From an uncultured Paracoccaceae bacterium (GTDB taxonomy: Bacteria > Pseudomonadota > Alphaproteobacteria > Rhodobacterales > Rhodobacteraceae): a stretch of DNA of 64,000 bases. Position 1 is the stretch's first letter. Each line of letters begins with the position of its first letter. The position numbers were made by a program, and so were the translations under genes. Shown here piece after piece: positions 54,272 to 64,000 of the stretch. The stretch lies in contig CALSNT010000012.1 of NCBI GenBank assembly GCA_943787785.1, positions 62,001 to 126,000 of the forward strand, read 5' to 3'. A model generated the notes under the pieces. The model was not told the origin of the DNA. It did not search any database and worked only from the letters and a program-made list of their open reading frames with translations.

Positions 54272-55153
54272 ATGGCAATCCTCATCGACGAAACCACCAA
54301 GGTCATCTGCCAGGGCTTTACCGGCTCTCAGGGCACCTTCCACTCGGAACAGGCGATTGCCTATGGCACGCAGATGGTCGGCGGGGTAACGCCGGGCAAA
54401 GGCGGGCAAAGCCACCTCGATCTGCCGGTTTTCAACTCCTGCCACGAAGCGGTTGCGACCACCGGCGCGAACGCCAGCGTGATCTACGTCCCGCCACCTT
54501 TTGCCGCGGATTCGATCCTCGAAGCGCTGGATGCGAAAATCCCGCTGATCTGCTGCATTACCGAAGGCATCCCGGTCCTCGACATGATGCGCGTCAAGCG
54601 TGCGCTGGAAGGGTCCAGCAGCATCCTCATCGGCCCCAACTGCCCCGGCATCATCACGCCGGATGCGTGCAAAATGGGCATCATGCCCGGCCACATCCAC
54701 AAACGCGGCAGCGTCGGCGTCGTCTCGCGTTCCGGCACGCTGACCTATGAGGCAGTGAAGCAGACGACCGACAGCGGCCTCGGCCAGTCCACCGCCGTCG
54801 GCATCGGCGGCGACCCGATCAAGGGCACCGAGCACATCGACGTGCTGGAATGGTTTCTGGCCGACGACGAAACCCAGTCCATCATCATGATTGGTGAGAT
54901 CGGCGGCTCAGCCGAGGAAGAGGCCGCGCAGTTCATCAAGGACGAGGCCAAAAAGGGTCGCTCCAAACCTGTTGCGGGATTCATCGCAGGACGCACGGCC
55001 CCTCCGGGCCGTCGGATGGGCCACGCAGGCGCGATCGTCGCTGGTGGCAAAGGCGGTGCCGAGGACAAGATCGATGCAATGAAATCCGCCGGAATCGTTG
55101 TCGCTGATAGCCCGGCAACGCTGGGCAAGGCGGTCCTGGATGCGATTGGGTAG
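54272..55153 (+). CDS. sucD: Succinyl-CoA ligase alpha subunit
   Basis: The 293-residue CoA-binding subunit. Start [28 protein letters not shown]; the catalytic phosphohistidine is in [38 protein letters not shown] is the second signature. Works with SucC to form succinate and ATP from succinyl-CoA. Confidence 0.97.
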   Translation: MAILIDETTKVICQGFTGSQGTFHSEQAIAYGTQMVGGVTPGKGGQSHLDLPVFNSCHEAVATTGANASVIYVPPPFAADSILEALDAKIPLICCITEGIPVLDMMRVKRALEGSSSILIGPNCPGIITPDACKMGIMPGHIHKRGSVGVVSRSGTLTYEAVKQTTDSGLGQSTAVGIGGDPIKGTEHIDVLEWFLADDETQSIIMIGEIGGSAEEEAAQFIKDEAKKGRSKPVAGFIAGRTAPPGRRMGHAGAIVAGGKGGAEDKIDAMKSAGIVVADSPATLGKAVLDAIG

Positions 55154-55181
55154 GCGGACAAAAAGGATTTGAGATAGCGCC

Positions 55182-55886
55182 ATGCGCCGCGCCGCACATT
55201 CGCGAACACGCAGGTTTCTCCAGATCCCGCTGGCGTCAGTCGCGATTGCCATTGCCGCCATCGCTGCCGCTGATGTGAAAGCCCAAATCGGCGACGTGAC
55301 GAACGACGCGCCGACCCCACTCGCGGCAATGTTTATGGCCTGCGTTGCACCAGACGTTCCGATGGCCCTGCGTGCCAAGGCGGTGCAGGACGCGGGCTGG
55401 CAGGCCGCAACGAGATCGCCTCAGACAACTGGCAAACTGGCCGAGCAACTGGCAGTGCGGGCCGACCGTGGCGACCCTCCGCAAAGCTGGGCGACGGTGC
55501 TTAGCGAAGCGAGGATGCAGGCAAGTGCGCCAGACCCGGAAATGCGCCTATTTGTCATCGACGGTGACGTGCCAAGCCTGCTGGCGATTCGCCACGACCC
55601 AGCAACCGGCAGTGTGTCCTGCGGCTACTCCGCTTCTGACAGCAGTCGCGAGGCGCTGCAGCTTTTGCTGGGCGTCGGCAAGGACCCTTCTGAGCAATCT
55701 GGTGGCACCCTGACCATCCGCGCTGCCGTCACCGTGCGCGCCGTTGTTAAGGACAAGCTATCCCGCGGCTGGCAGGTCGAGGCGTCCTCGCATTTCGCCG
55801 ACCCCACCGAAATCACCACCGACACCGGCCAGTCGTTTTCCACCGCCTTCGCGCTGTCCATAGCGCTGACCCCTGCGGAGAACTGA
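55182..55886 (+). CDS. Hypothetical secreted protein (paralogue-like to 56547-57197)
   Basis: A 234-residue protein with a basic N-terminus and a signal-type hydrophobic segment (LASVAIAIAAIAAADVKAQ). The mature part has an opening MFMACVAPDVPMALRAKAVQDAGWQAAT, later VSCGYSASDSSREALQLLLG. The same arrangement (Cys, DVP/DIP, Ala helix, GWQ-A) appears in the gene at 56547. No known domain. 28 bp after sucD; co-transcribed with the suc genes. Confidence 0.75.
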   Translation: MRRAAHSRTRRFLQIPLASVAIAIAAIAAADVKAQIGDVTNDAPTPLAAMFMACVAPDVPMALRAKAVQDAGWQAATRSPQTTGKLAEQLAVRADRGDPPQSWATVLSEARMQASAPDPEMRLFVIDGDVPSLLAIRHDPATGSVSCGYSASDSSREALQLLLGVGKDPSEQSGGTLTIRAAVTVRAVVKDKLSRGWQVEASSHFADPTEITTDTGQSFSTAFALSIALTPAEN

Positions 55887-55895
55887 GGTTTCTTG

Positions 55896-56501
55896 ATGAT
55901 CAATCTGTCATCGCATTCGCGCTTTTGGGAACGGACAAATGTTCCTGATCAGATAAAACGAAGATCAAGGCTGGCTTGCACTCTGCTGAAAGAGGAACTG
56001 AGCCGAAGTTTCGACTTTCGCGGACGAACTGCACGTGGTGGCTACCTTGCCTTCCTTGTGACGGCGACCTGTATTCTTGCAGGAACACTTTGGCTTGCCG
56101 CGCAAATATCCGCCCACGATAAGTTCTGGTGGAATGCCTTGATGATCGTCGCTGTATTTTACATTCCGGTGACGTCCGCCGGAGTACGCCGTCTGCATGA
56201 CGCAGGTCACAGTGGCGTATTCATGCTGGACCCGCTGAAGCCGACGGTGGTGTTTCTTGTCATCACGTATCTCGGGCGAATGCTATTTGTCGGGGGTTTC
56301 AGTCTTGTCGCGCTGGACGGGTCGTTTGCACTGGTCACGCTTTTTGCTGCCCCTTTTGCATTTTTTGTGTGGATGATCGCTTTCCTTGGCTGTTTCGTGG
56401 CCACGATGGTTTATTTCGCCAATACAATGGGCTTGCTGCTTCTACCTTCCCAGCCCGGTACAAACGCCTACGGTCCTAACCCTCATGAGGTAACCCCATG
56501 A
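55896..56501 (+). CDS. DUF805 family membrane protein
   Basis: A 201-residue protein with an N-terminal SFDFRGRTARGGYLAFLV segment and the motif RRLHDAGHSG, the DUF805 signature, with four membrane helices. DUF805 proteins are uncharacterised inner-membrane proteins. GAGG precedes the ATG at 55896. Its stop overlaps a 15-codon frame that resembles the start of sucA. GC is lower than in sucD and sucA. Confidence 0.82.
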   Translation: MINLSSHSRFWERTNVPDQIKRRSRLACTLLKEELSRSFDFRGRTARGGYLAFLVTATCILAGTLWLAAQISAHDKFWWNALMIVAVFYIPVTSAGVRRLHDAGHSGVFMLDPLKPTVVFLVITYLGRMLFVGGFSLVALDGSFALVTLFAAPFAFFVWMIAFLGCFVATMVYFANTMGLLLLPSQPGTNAYGPNPHEVTP

Positions 56502-56545
56502 CCGAGCAATTCCCCAACGACATTCCTGAGGCAATGATAGGTTAA
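56498..56545 (+). pseudogene. Short frame duplicating the sucA 5' end
   Basis: ATG at 56498 reads MTEQFPNDIPEAMIG then stops at 56543-56545. The true sucA start at 57194 reads MTEESPNDQFHAS. In DNA, ATGACCGAGnAATnnCCCAACGAC is shared, and both copies overlap the preceding gene's TGA in the same way. The likely explanation is that the old sucA start was left behind when the 56547 gene was inserted with a partial duplication. A coincidental leader peptide is the alternative. Confidence 0.5.
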
Positions 56546-56546
56546 G

Positions 56547-57197
56547 ATGCCTCAACAGTTCAGCATAACTTCTGCGGCGGCCTGCGTCTGCTTCATGACT
56601 CTGTCCGGGCTAGCTGAATCCGGCCCGAGCAATCCGGCGCTTGTTGCAGCGTTCGATTTATGTACAGACATCCCGCAAGACGTAGAAACCGCGCGTTCCA
56701 TTTTGAGAGGGAACGGCTGGCAAAGCGCGACCGACGCGGCCCAATCGGCCCTCTTCAATGCGTTCACGGTGTTTCAGTTCAAATCCGACGACCTTGACTT
56801 CACTTTTTCGAACGCAGGCTTCATGGCCGTCTCGGTGTTGGGGAATTCCGCTTTAGGGCGGGACCAAGTAGGTATGCGGGCAGAGGCGGACACGCTCGCC
56901 GTTCTGGGCGTTCCTGAGGGTCGCCCATACTGCATTCTGACCGGCTCTGATGCGTTGCTCGAGACGCTCCTGAAGGACCAAAGCTTCATCGAGCGCACCA
57001 GCGTGACATCTGACGTCGTGACACAGGTCACAGGTGTCGTGCGAAACCAAGTCACTGCGACGGTCGGTAAGATCGAAAGCAGGAAGCTGGCCGAAGCAAT
57101 TGCAGCATCTGAAATCCCAGAAGACGACGCGACCGAGATCATGAGGATTCTCAACCCGGTCACCATCCATTTTGTATCTTCGGAGGTCGAAAAATGA
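56547..57197 (+). CDS. Hypothetical secreted protein before sucA
   Basis: A 216-residue protein with an N-terminal signal-like segment (ITSAAACVCFMTLSGLAES). It has ALVAAFDLCTDIPQDVETARSILRGNGWQSATDAAQ near the N-terminus, resembling the 55182 gene. The end of the gene overlaps sucA by four bases (ATGA). It lies one base after the sucA-like mini-frame. No known domain. Confidence 0.72.
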   Translation: MPQQFSITSAAACVCFMTLSGLAESGPSNPALVAAFDLCTDIPQDVETARSILRGNGWQSATDAAQSALFNAFTVFQFKSDDLDFTFSNAGFMAVSVLGNSALGRDQVGMRAEADTLAVLGVPEGRPYCILTGSDALLETLLKDQSFIERTSVTSDVVTQVTGVVRNQVTATVGKIESRKLAEAIAASEIPEDDATEIMRILNPVTIHFVSSEVEK

Positions 57198-60157
57198 CCG
57201 AGGAATCTCCCAACGACCAGTTCCACGCCTCGTCCTTCCTTCAGGGGCACAACGCGGAATATGTTGAGGCTCTGCATGCCCGATATGCCGATGACCCTTC
57301 TGCCGTCGATGACGCATGGCAGAGGTTCTTCCGCCAGCTCGGCGATGCCAGTGGTGATGCCAAGGCCGAAGCGACCGGGCCGTCCTGGGCGCGGGCCGAT
57401 TGGCCACCTGCCGCCTCGGACGAAGTGACCGCCGCATTGGATGGCCAATGGGGCAGCCTTGGTGCGCCCGAGGCGAAAGCGGCTGGCGATAAGATCAAGT
57501 CGAAGGCCGCTGAGAAGGGCGTCGAGATTTCCGAAGGCATGGTGCGCCGCGCCGTCACCGACAGCTTGCGCGCCCTGATGCTGATCCGTGCCTATCGGAT
57601 CCGGGGTCACCTGATTGCCGACCTCGACCCGCTTGGGATGCGCGACCAAACCGAGCATCCCGAACTCAGCCCAGCCTCCTACGGCTTCACTGCTGCCGAC
57701 ATGGACCGCCCGATCTTCATCGACAACGTCCTGGGGCTTGAGGTCGCAACGCTGTCGGAAATCCTCGCACTGGTAAAACGCACCTATTGCGGCACCTTCG
57801 CGCTGCAATACATGCACATCTCGGACCCGGACGAGGCGGGCTGGCTTAAAGAACGCATTGAGGGGTTGGGAAAAGAGGTCAGCTTTACCGAAAACGGCCG
57901 CCGCGCGATCCTCAACAAGATGGTCGAGGCGGAAGGCTTCGAAAAATTCCTCCACGTCAAATACATGGGCACCAAGCGGTTCGGGTTGGACGGCGGCGAA
58001 AGCCTGATCCCGGCGATGGAACAGATCATCAAGCGCGGTGGCGCATTGGGCGTCGAGGAGATCGTGATCGGCATGCCGCACCGGGGCCGCCTCAGCGTCC
58101 TCGCCAACGTCATGCAGAAACCCTACAAGGCGATCTTCAACGAGTTTCAGGGCGGCAGTTTCAAGCCAGAAGACGTCGATGGTTCGGGCGATGTGAAATA
58201 TCACCTTGGCGCATCCTCCGACCGCGAATTCGATGACAACACCGTCCACCTGTCCCTGACAGCAAATCCCAGCCACCTTGAGGCTGTGAACCCGGTGGTG
58301 ATCGGCAAGGTCCGCGCCAAGCAGGCGCAGCTGGGCGACAAAGAACGCACACGGGTGATGCCGCTGCTGCTGCACGGCGACGCGGCCTTCGCCGGTCAGG
58401 GCGTCATTGCCGAATGCTTTGGCCTGTCGGGTCTGCACGGCCACATGACCGGCGGCACCGTCCACATCGTCGTCAACAACCAGATCGGCTTTACCACCGC
58501 GCCGCATTTTTCCCGCTCGTCGCCCTACCCGACCGACATCGCGATGATGGTCGAAGCGCCGATATTCCACGTCAACGGCGACGACCCGGAGGCTGTGGTC
58601 CACGCCGCCAAGGTCGCGACTGAATTCCGCCAGAAATTCCACAAGGACGTGGTGATCGACATCTTCTGCTATCGCCGTTTCGGCCATAACGAGGGGGATG
58701 AACCCATGTTCACCAACCCCCTGATGTACAAGAAAATCAAGGACCAGAAGACCACGCTGACCCTCTATACTGAACGTCTGGCCCGCGACGGGCTGATCCC
58801 GGCGGCGGACATCGAAGACATGAAGGCGGCATTCCAGGTCCATCTGAACGAGGAATTCGAGGCCGGGAAGAACTACAAACCCAACAAGGCCGACTGGCTG
58901 GATGGCCGCTGGAGCCATCTGGATCGCCACGGCGAGGAATACGAGCGCGGCCAGACGGCAATCTCCCCGGAAACGCTGGCTGATATCGGCAAGGCGCTGA
59001 GCACGCCACCCGACGACTACCCGCTTCACAAGACAGTGGGCCGCCTGCTGGAAGCCAAGGCGCAGATGTTCGAAAACGGCGCAGGCTTCGACTGGGCCAC
59101 GGGTGAAGCGCTGGCCTTCGGCTCTCTCCTCACTGAGGGGTATCCGGTGCGTCTGGCCGGCCAGGACTCGACCCGCGGCACGTTCTCCCAGCGCCACTCA
59201 GGGCTGGTCAATCAGGACACCGAGGAACGCTATTACCCGCTGAACCACGTCCGAGAGGGTCAGGCGCAGTATGAGGTCATCGACTCGATGCTGTCCGAGT
59301 ATGCGGTCTTGGGTTTCGAGTATGGCTATTCGTTGGCCGACCCCAATTCGCTGGTCATGTGGGAAGCGCAATTCGGCGATTTCGCCAACGGCGCGCAGAT
59401 CATGTTCGACCAGTTCATCAGCTCGGGCGAGTCAAAATGGCTGCGCATGTCGGGTCTGGTCTGCCTGCTGCCGCATGGGTTCGAGGGGCAAGGGCCAGAA
59501 CACTCTTCAGCCCGCCTCGAACGCTTCCTGCAGATGTGTGGGCAGGACAACTGGATCGTCGCCAATTGCACCACTCCTGCGAATTACTTCCACATTCTGC
59601 GCCGCCAGATCCATCGGGACTTCCGTAAGCCGCTGGTGCTGATGACCCCAAAATCCCTGTTGCGCCACAAGGGTGCGGTCAGCGACGCCGAGGATTTCAC
59701 CACCGGATCCTCGTTCCACCGGCTGCTGTGGGACGACGCGCAGAAGGGCAATTCCGACACCAAACTGGTCACCGACAAGAAAATGAAACGCGTGGTGCTG
59801 TGTTCAGGCAAAGTCTACTTCGATCTGCTGGAAGAACGCGACGCGCGCGGCATCAAGGACATCTACCTGCTGCGCTGCGAACAATTCTATCCATTCCCGG
59901 CCAAGTCGATGATCGACGAGCTTAGCCGCTTCCCGAACGCCGACGTTGTCTGGTGCCAGGAAGAACCGAAAAACCAGGGGGCCTGGACCTTCATGGACCC
60001 CAACATCGAGTGGGTGCTGACCCGGATCAACGCCCCGACGACCCGCGCCGCCTACGTGGGTCGCCAGGCATCCGCCTCGCCCGCGACGGGTCTGGCCAGC
60101 ATGCACAAATCGCAACAAGCAGCGCTGGTAAACGACGCGCTGACGCTTTCCGAATAA
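57194..60157 (+). CDS. sucA: 2-oxoglutarate dehydrogenase E1 component
   Basis: The 987-residue thiamine diphosphate enzyme that decarboxylates 2-oxoglutarate and acylates the lipoyl group of SucB. The N-terminal helix SSFLQGHNAEYVEALHARY starts the family segment. IVIGMPHRGRLSVLANVMQKP, the TPP motif GDAAFAGQGV...NNQIGFTT and QEEPKNQGAW at the C-terminus are diagnostic. The ATG at 57194 overlaps the preceding gene; 12 bp separate it from sucB. Confidence 0.98.
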   Translation: MTEESPNDQFHASSFLQGHNAEYVEALHARYADDPSAVDDAWQRFFRQLGDASGDAKAEATGPSWARADWPPAASDEVTAALDGQWGSLGAPEAKAAGDKIKSKAAEKGVEISEGMVRRAVTDSLRALMLIRAYRIRGHLIADLDPLGMRDQTEHPELSPASYGFTAADMDRPIFIDNVLGLEVATLSEILALVKRTYCGTFALQYMHISDPDEAGWLKERIEGLGKEVSFTENGRRAILNKMVEAEGFEKFLHVKYMGTKRFGLDGGESLIPAMEQIIKRGGALGVEEIVIGMPHRGRLSVLANVMQKPYKAIFNEFQGGSFKPEDVDGSGDVKYHLGASSDREFDDNTVHLSLTANPSHLEAVNPVVIGKVRAKQAQLGDKERTRVMPLLLHGDAAFAGQGVIAECFGLSGLHGHMTGGTVHIVVNNQIGFTTAPHFSRSSPYPTDIAMMVEAPIFHVNGDDPEAVVHAAKVATEFRQKFHKDVVIDIFCYRRFGHNEGDEPMFTNPLMYKKIKDQKTTLTLYTERLARDGLIPAADIEDMKAAFQVHLNEEFEAGKNYKPNKADWLDGRWSHLDRHGEEYERGQTAISPETLADIGKALSTPPDDYPLHKTVGRLLEAKAQMFENGAGFDWATGEALAFGSLLTEGYPVRLAGQDSTRGTFSQRHSGLVNQDTEERYYPLNHVREGQAQYEVIDSMLSEYAVLGFEYGYSLADPNSLVMWEAQFGDFANGAQIMFDQFISSGESKWLRMSGLVCLLPHGFEGQGPEHSSARLERFLQMCGQDNWIVANCTTPANYFHILRRQIHRDFRKPLVLMTPKSLLRHKGAVSDAEDFTTGSSFHRLLWDDAQKGNSDTKLVTDKKMKRVVLCSGKVYFDLLEERDARGIKDIYLLRCEQFYPFPAKSMIDELSRFPNADVVWCQEEPKNQGAWTFMDPNIEWVLTRINAPTTRAAYVGRQASASPATGLASMHKSQQAALVNDALTLSE

Positions 60158-60169
60158 AGGATTAAACCC

Positions 60170-61675
<1,506 letters not shown>

Positions 61676-61687
61676 GGTCTATAGAAA

Positions 61688-62239
61688 ATGCCCTCGAAAG
61701 CGACAAATCAAGATGCCTCGGGATTCCTAACTCGACTTAACGGAGAAAGCCCCCGGTCGCGGATAATCTTGGCCTCCGGATTCCTTGAAGAGTTACTTCG
61801 TTGCGCAATCTTAAGTCGACTTGCCGACAATAAGTCGTCGAAGAGTTTGTTCGGCGATGATTCAACTTTTGGACTCACGATTCTTGCCAAGTACGCCCAC
61901 GCTCTTGGCCTAATTGGGGCCGAGGAGTTTGACGCGTTGAAGAAACTAGCAAGGGCGCGCAATGCGATTGCACATTCATGGAGTACCGACTTCACAACCC
62001 CCGCCGTGCAAAAAATTGCGCGATCAATCCAATTTGTCGTGATCCAAGGTGAAAATGAAATGGCGGAACACCAAAAGTGTTTTGCTCGTCTTGACTACTT
62101 AGGCGTCTATCTCACGGAAGAACTTCTGAACAGGTTCGAAAAGACACCACCGACAGTCTATGAAGGCGGCAACTTTGCAGGGAAGCTGGTAGTACAACCC
62201 AGGACGGGAAAGCACGAATTCACGATCGCACCGTCTTGA
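61688..62239 (+). CDS. MltR-like protein between sucB and lpd
   Basis: A 183-residue, mostly helical protein. SPRSRIILASGFLEELLRCAILSRL, SLFGDDSTFGLTILAKYAHALGLI and LKKLARARNAIAHSW match the MltR (mannitol operon repressor)/HEPN-like fold; the R-NAIAH motif near the core is a HEPN signature. The gene has clearly lower GC and more AT-rich codons than sucB and lpd, suggesting horizontal gain. Function unknown: a HEPN RNase-like or regulatory protein is possible. Confidence 0.7.
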   Translation: MPSKATNQDASGFLTRLNGESPRSRIILASGFLEELLRCAILSRLADNKSSKSLFGDDSTFGLTILAKYAHALGLIGAEEFDALKKLARARNAIAHSWSTDFTTPAVQKIARSIQFVVIQGENEMAEHQKCFARLDYLGVYLTEELLNRFEKTPPTVYEGGNFAGKLVVQPRTGKHEFTIAPS

Positions 62240-62376
62240 ACATTAGTGTCTCCTCAATTCCTCCCCCATCATTGGTTCAAAAAATTTCCTCGGGGGGTCA
62301 GGGGGGCAGACACACCCCCAAGCCTCGCCCCTAGCCCCTCCCCCACCAATATGCCAAAACACTGATAACACACGCT

Positions 62377-62419
62377 TGCCATACGTTTTGCATACACTTT
62401 GCAGACGCTTTGCCGACCG
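62377..62419. promoter_or_regulatory. Four-unit direct repeat element, site 2
   Basis: Units TGCCATACG (62377), TGCATACAC (62389), TGCAGACGC (62400) and TGCCGACCG (62411) show steps 12, 11, 11, identical to the element at 26783-26825. It ends 25 bp before the lpd start. The rest of the 205-bp gap after the MltR-like gene is C- and G-rich and shows nothing else. Confidence 0.5.
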
Positions 62420-62444
62420 CGAAACCTAACCGAAAGGCCGCCCC

Positions 62445-63833
62445 ATGCCCGCCTACGACGTCATCATCATCGGTTCCGGCCCCGGCGGCTATGTCTGCGC
62501 CATTCGCTGCGCGCAACGGGGTCTGAAAACCGCCTGTGTCGAGAGGCGCGAGACGCTGGGCGGCACCTGCCTGAACGTCGGCTGCATCCCCTCCAAGGCG
62601 CTGCTCCATGCCAGCCACATGCTGCACGAGGCCGAGGAGAACTTCGCCAAGATGGGCCTCAAGGGCAAGGCACCCTCGGTCGACTGGAAGGCCATGCTGG
62701 CCTACAAGGACGACGTCATTGGTCAGAACACCAAGGGCATCGAATTTCTGTTCAAAAAGAATAAGATAGACTGGATCAAGGGCTGGGCCAGCATCCCGGA
62801 ACCCGGCAAAGTAAAGGTCGGTGATGAGGTGCACGAGGCGAAGGATATCGTCATCGCCACCGGCTCTGCCGCGGCCTCGCTCACAGGTGTCGAGGTGGAT
62901 GAAAAAACCGTCGTTACCTCCACCGGCGCGCTGGAGCTGGGCAAGATTCCGAAGCGTCTTGTGGTAATCGGCGCCGGGGTCATTGGCCTCGAAATGGGCT
63001 CGGTCTACACGAGGCTCGGCTCCGACGTCACCGTGGTTGAATTCCTCGATCACATCACACCGGGGATGGATGCCGAGGTCTCGAAAGTATTCCAGAGAAC
63101 GCTGAAAAAACAGGGGCTTAAGTTCGTTCTGAACTCCGCCGTTCAGGGCGTCGAGGTGAAGAACAACAAGGCCACCGTCACCTATAAATCCCGCAAGGAT
63201 GACAGCGAAGCAACGATCGAGGCGGACACCGTCCTGCTCGCCACCGGCCGCGTCCCCTTCACCGACGGGCTGGGGCTGGACGCGCTTGGCGTGAAAACCA
63301 CCGACCGAGGCATGATCGAGACTGATGAATCATGGGCCACCAACATTCCCGGCATCCACGCCATCGGCGACGCCATCAAAGGCCCGATGCTGGCCCATAA
63401 GGCGGAAGACGAAGGCATGGCCATGGCCGAGGTTCTGGCCGGACAGCATGGCCACGTGAACTACGGTGTGATCCCCGGCGTAGTCTACACCCATCCAGAG
63501 GTTGCCACAGTCGGCGAGACCGAAGAAACCCTAAAAGAATCAGGACGTTCTTACAAAGTCGGCAAGTTCAGCTTCATGGGCAACGCGCGCGCCAAGGCAG
63601 TGTTCGCAGGTGATGGCTTCGTCAAGATTCTGGCCGATGCCGACACCGACCGCGTGCTGGGATGCCACATCATCGGCCCCGGCGCGGGCGACCTGATCCA
63701 CGAGATCTGCGTGGCGATGGAATTCGGCGCGTCAGCGGAAGATATCGCTCGCACCTGCCACGCCCACCCGACGTTCTCCGAAGCGGTCCGCGAAGCCGCG
63801 CTGGCCTGCGGCGACGGGGCCATTCACGCCTGA
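62445..63833 (+). CDS. lpdA: Dihydrolipoyl dehydrogenase (E3)
   Basis: The 462-residue flavoprotein that re-oxidises the lipoyl group of Suc[19 protein letters not shown] binds FAD; the redox disulfide is in [36 protein letters not shown] binds NAD; the C-terminal [15 protein letters not shown] supplies the catalytic His-Glu pair. GAAAGG precedes the ATG. Its 3' end overlaps the partial acetyltransferase gene by 10 bases. Confidence 0.98.
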   Translation: MPAYDVIIIGSGPGGYVCAIRCAQRGLKTACVERRETLGGTCLNVGCIPSKALLHASHMLHEAEENFAKMGLKGKAPSVDWKAMLAYKDDVIGQNTKGIEFLFKKNKIDWIKGWASIPEPGKVKVGDEVHEAKDIVIATGSAAASLTGVEVDEKTVVTSTGALELGKIPKRLVVIGAGVIGLEMGSVYTRLGSDVTVVEFLDHITPGMDAEVSKVFQRTLKKQGLKFVLNSAVQGVEVKNNKATVTYKSRKDDSEATIEADTVLLATGRVPFTDGLGLDALGVKTTDRGMIETDESWATNIPGIHAIGDAIKGPMLAHKAEDEGMAMAEVLAGQHGHVNYGVIPGVVYTHPEVATVGETEETLKESGRSYKVGKFSFMGNARAKAVFAGDGFVKILADADTDRVLGCHIIGPGAGDLIHEICVAMEFGASAEDIARTCHAHPTFSEAVREAALACGDGAIHA

Positions 63834-64000
63834 AGATCCAGCGCGAAATACCGCATCCCCGGCACCGGGCTGTCGTTATAGGGTGGTATCTCTACGAAAC
63901 CGTAACCTTCATAGAGCGATGTTGCCGCGCCCAGAAATTCCGCTGTATCTAGGATCATCCGGCGATAGCCCCGATCGCGGGCTTTTACGACCAACGCATT
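63824..64000 (-). CDS. Partial GNAT family acetyltransferase (3' end only)
   Basis: 58 residues enter from the right edge and stop at 63824. The segment [20 protein letters not shown] followed by MRYFALDL is the C-terminal part of a GNAT N-acetyltransferase. The beginning and the substrate lie outside the window. Convergent with lpd. Confidence 0.8.
   Translation of the reverse strand, partial: NALVVKARDRGYRRMILDTAEFLGAATSLYEGYGFVEIPPYNDSPVPGMRYFALDLQA

Noticed and set aside
53034-54278. Long minus-strand open frame opposite sucC
   Set aside because: Antisense shadow of sucC with no family match.
56774-59197. Long minus-strand open frame (about 800 codons) opposite sucA
   Set aside because: It mirrors the codon pattern of sucA, has no recognisable domain, and sucA is certain. 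Such antisense frames are common in GC-rich genomes.

Overview
The window is a GC-rich, gene-dense chromosomal segment that looks like an alphaproteobacterium of the Rhodobacteraceae (Roseobacter/Rhodobacter relatives). The reasons are the mesaconyl-CoA hydratase and (3S)-malyl-CoA thioesterase genes of the ethylmalonyl-CoA pathway, a run of three peptide deformylase paralogues next to fmt, a CbiG-CobJ fusion with a His-rich CbiX, NnrU, and the mdh...sucC-sucD...sucA-sucB...lpd order. I see no transposase, phage gene, CRISPR array, rRNA or tRNA. The organism assignment rests on protein recognition only; no search was run.

Layout. 1-6.2 kb: a DUF4386 membrane protein, then a minus-strand run folK-rpoZ-rsh-DUF2062-pdxJ and a divergent NYN-domain gene. 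6.2-7.6 kb: a CsoR-type regulator divergent from a MauE/DoxX-like protein and a cytochrome c, with a palindromic operator between them. 7.9-9.9 kb: ispH, a methyltransferase and rnhA, overlapping. 10-12.7 kb: def1-def2-def3-fmt, where Def3 has lost its catalytic residues. 12.8-16 kb: a PatB-like lyase, a VOC protein, a fatty acid desaturase and a small conserved gene. Two copies of one intergenic repeat lie at 7.65-7.84 and 14.41-14.60 kb.

Cobalamin region, 16-40 kb. A minus-strand operon cbiX-cobH-cobL-cobI-cobJ, then cobM, supplies corrin-ring methylations. On the plus strand are DUF1636-cobC-cobD, and further on a classic cobalamin riboswitch followed by hupE, cobW, an acetyltransferase gene, cobN, then cobO and an FMN reductase. 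Interleaved are a glutathionyl-hydroquinone reductase, a pseudo-receiver, a lytic transglycosylase, a YbjN protein and smc.

40-48.5 kb: a TSUP permease, a VOC protein, a dehydratase-like protein, a divergent pair corresponding to the two halves of MnmC, a DMT transporter, and a compact minus-strand unit mcl2-nnrU-DUF1737-mch-DUF4344 for the ethylmalonyl-CoA pathway. 49-64 kb: the TCA block mdh / sucC-sucD / sucA-sucB / lpd. It is interrupted by a sulfotransferase and a glycosyltransferase-methyltransferase fusion, by three uncharacterised genes between sucD and sucA (with what looks like a duplicated sucA start), and by a low-GC MltR-like gene between sucB and lpd.

The main regulatory observations are a CsoR operator, a cobalamin riboswitch, a pair of 8-bp palindromes two helical turns apart upstream of sucC, and a four-unit direct-repeat element with identical 12-11-11 spacing found both before the lytic transglycosylase and before lpd.
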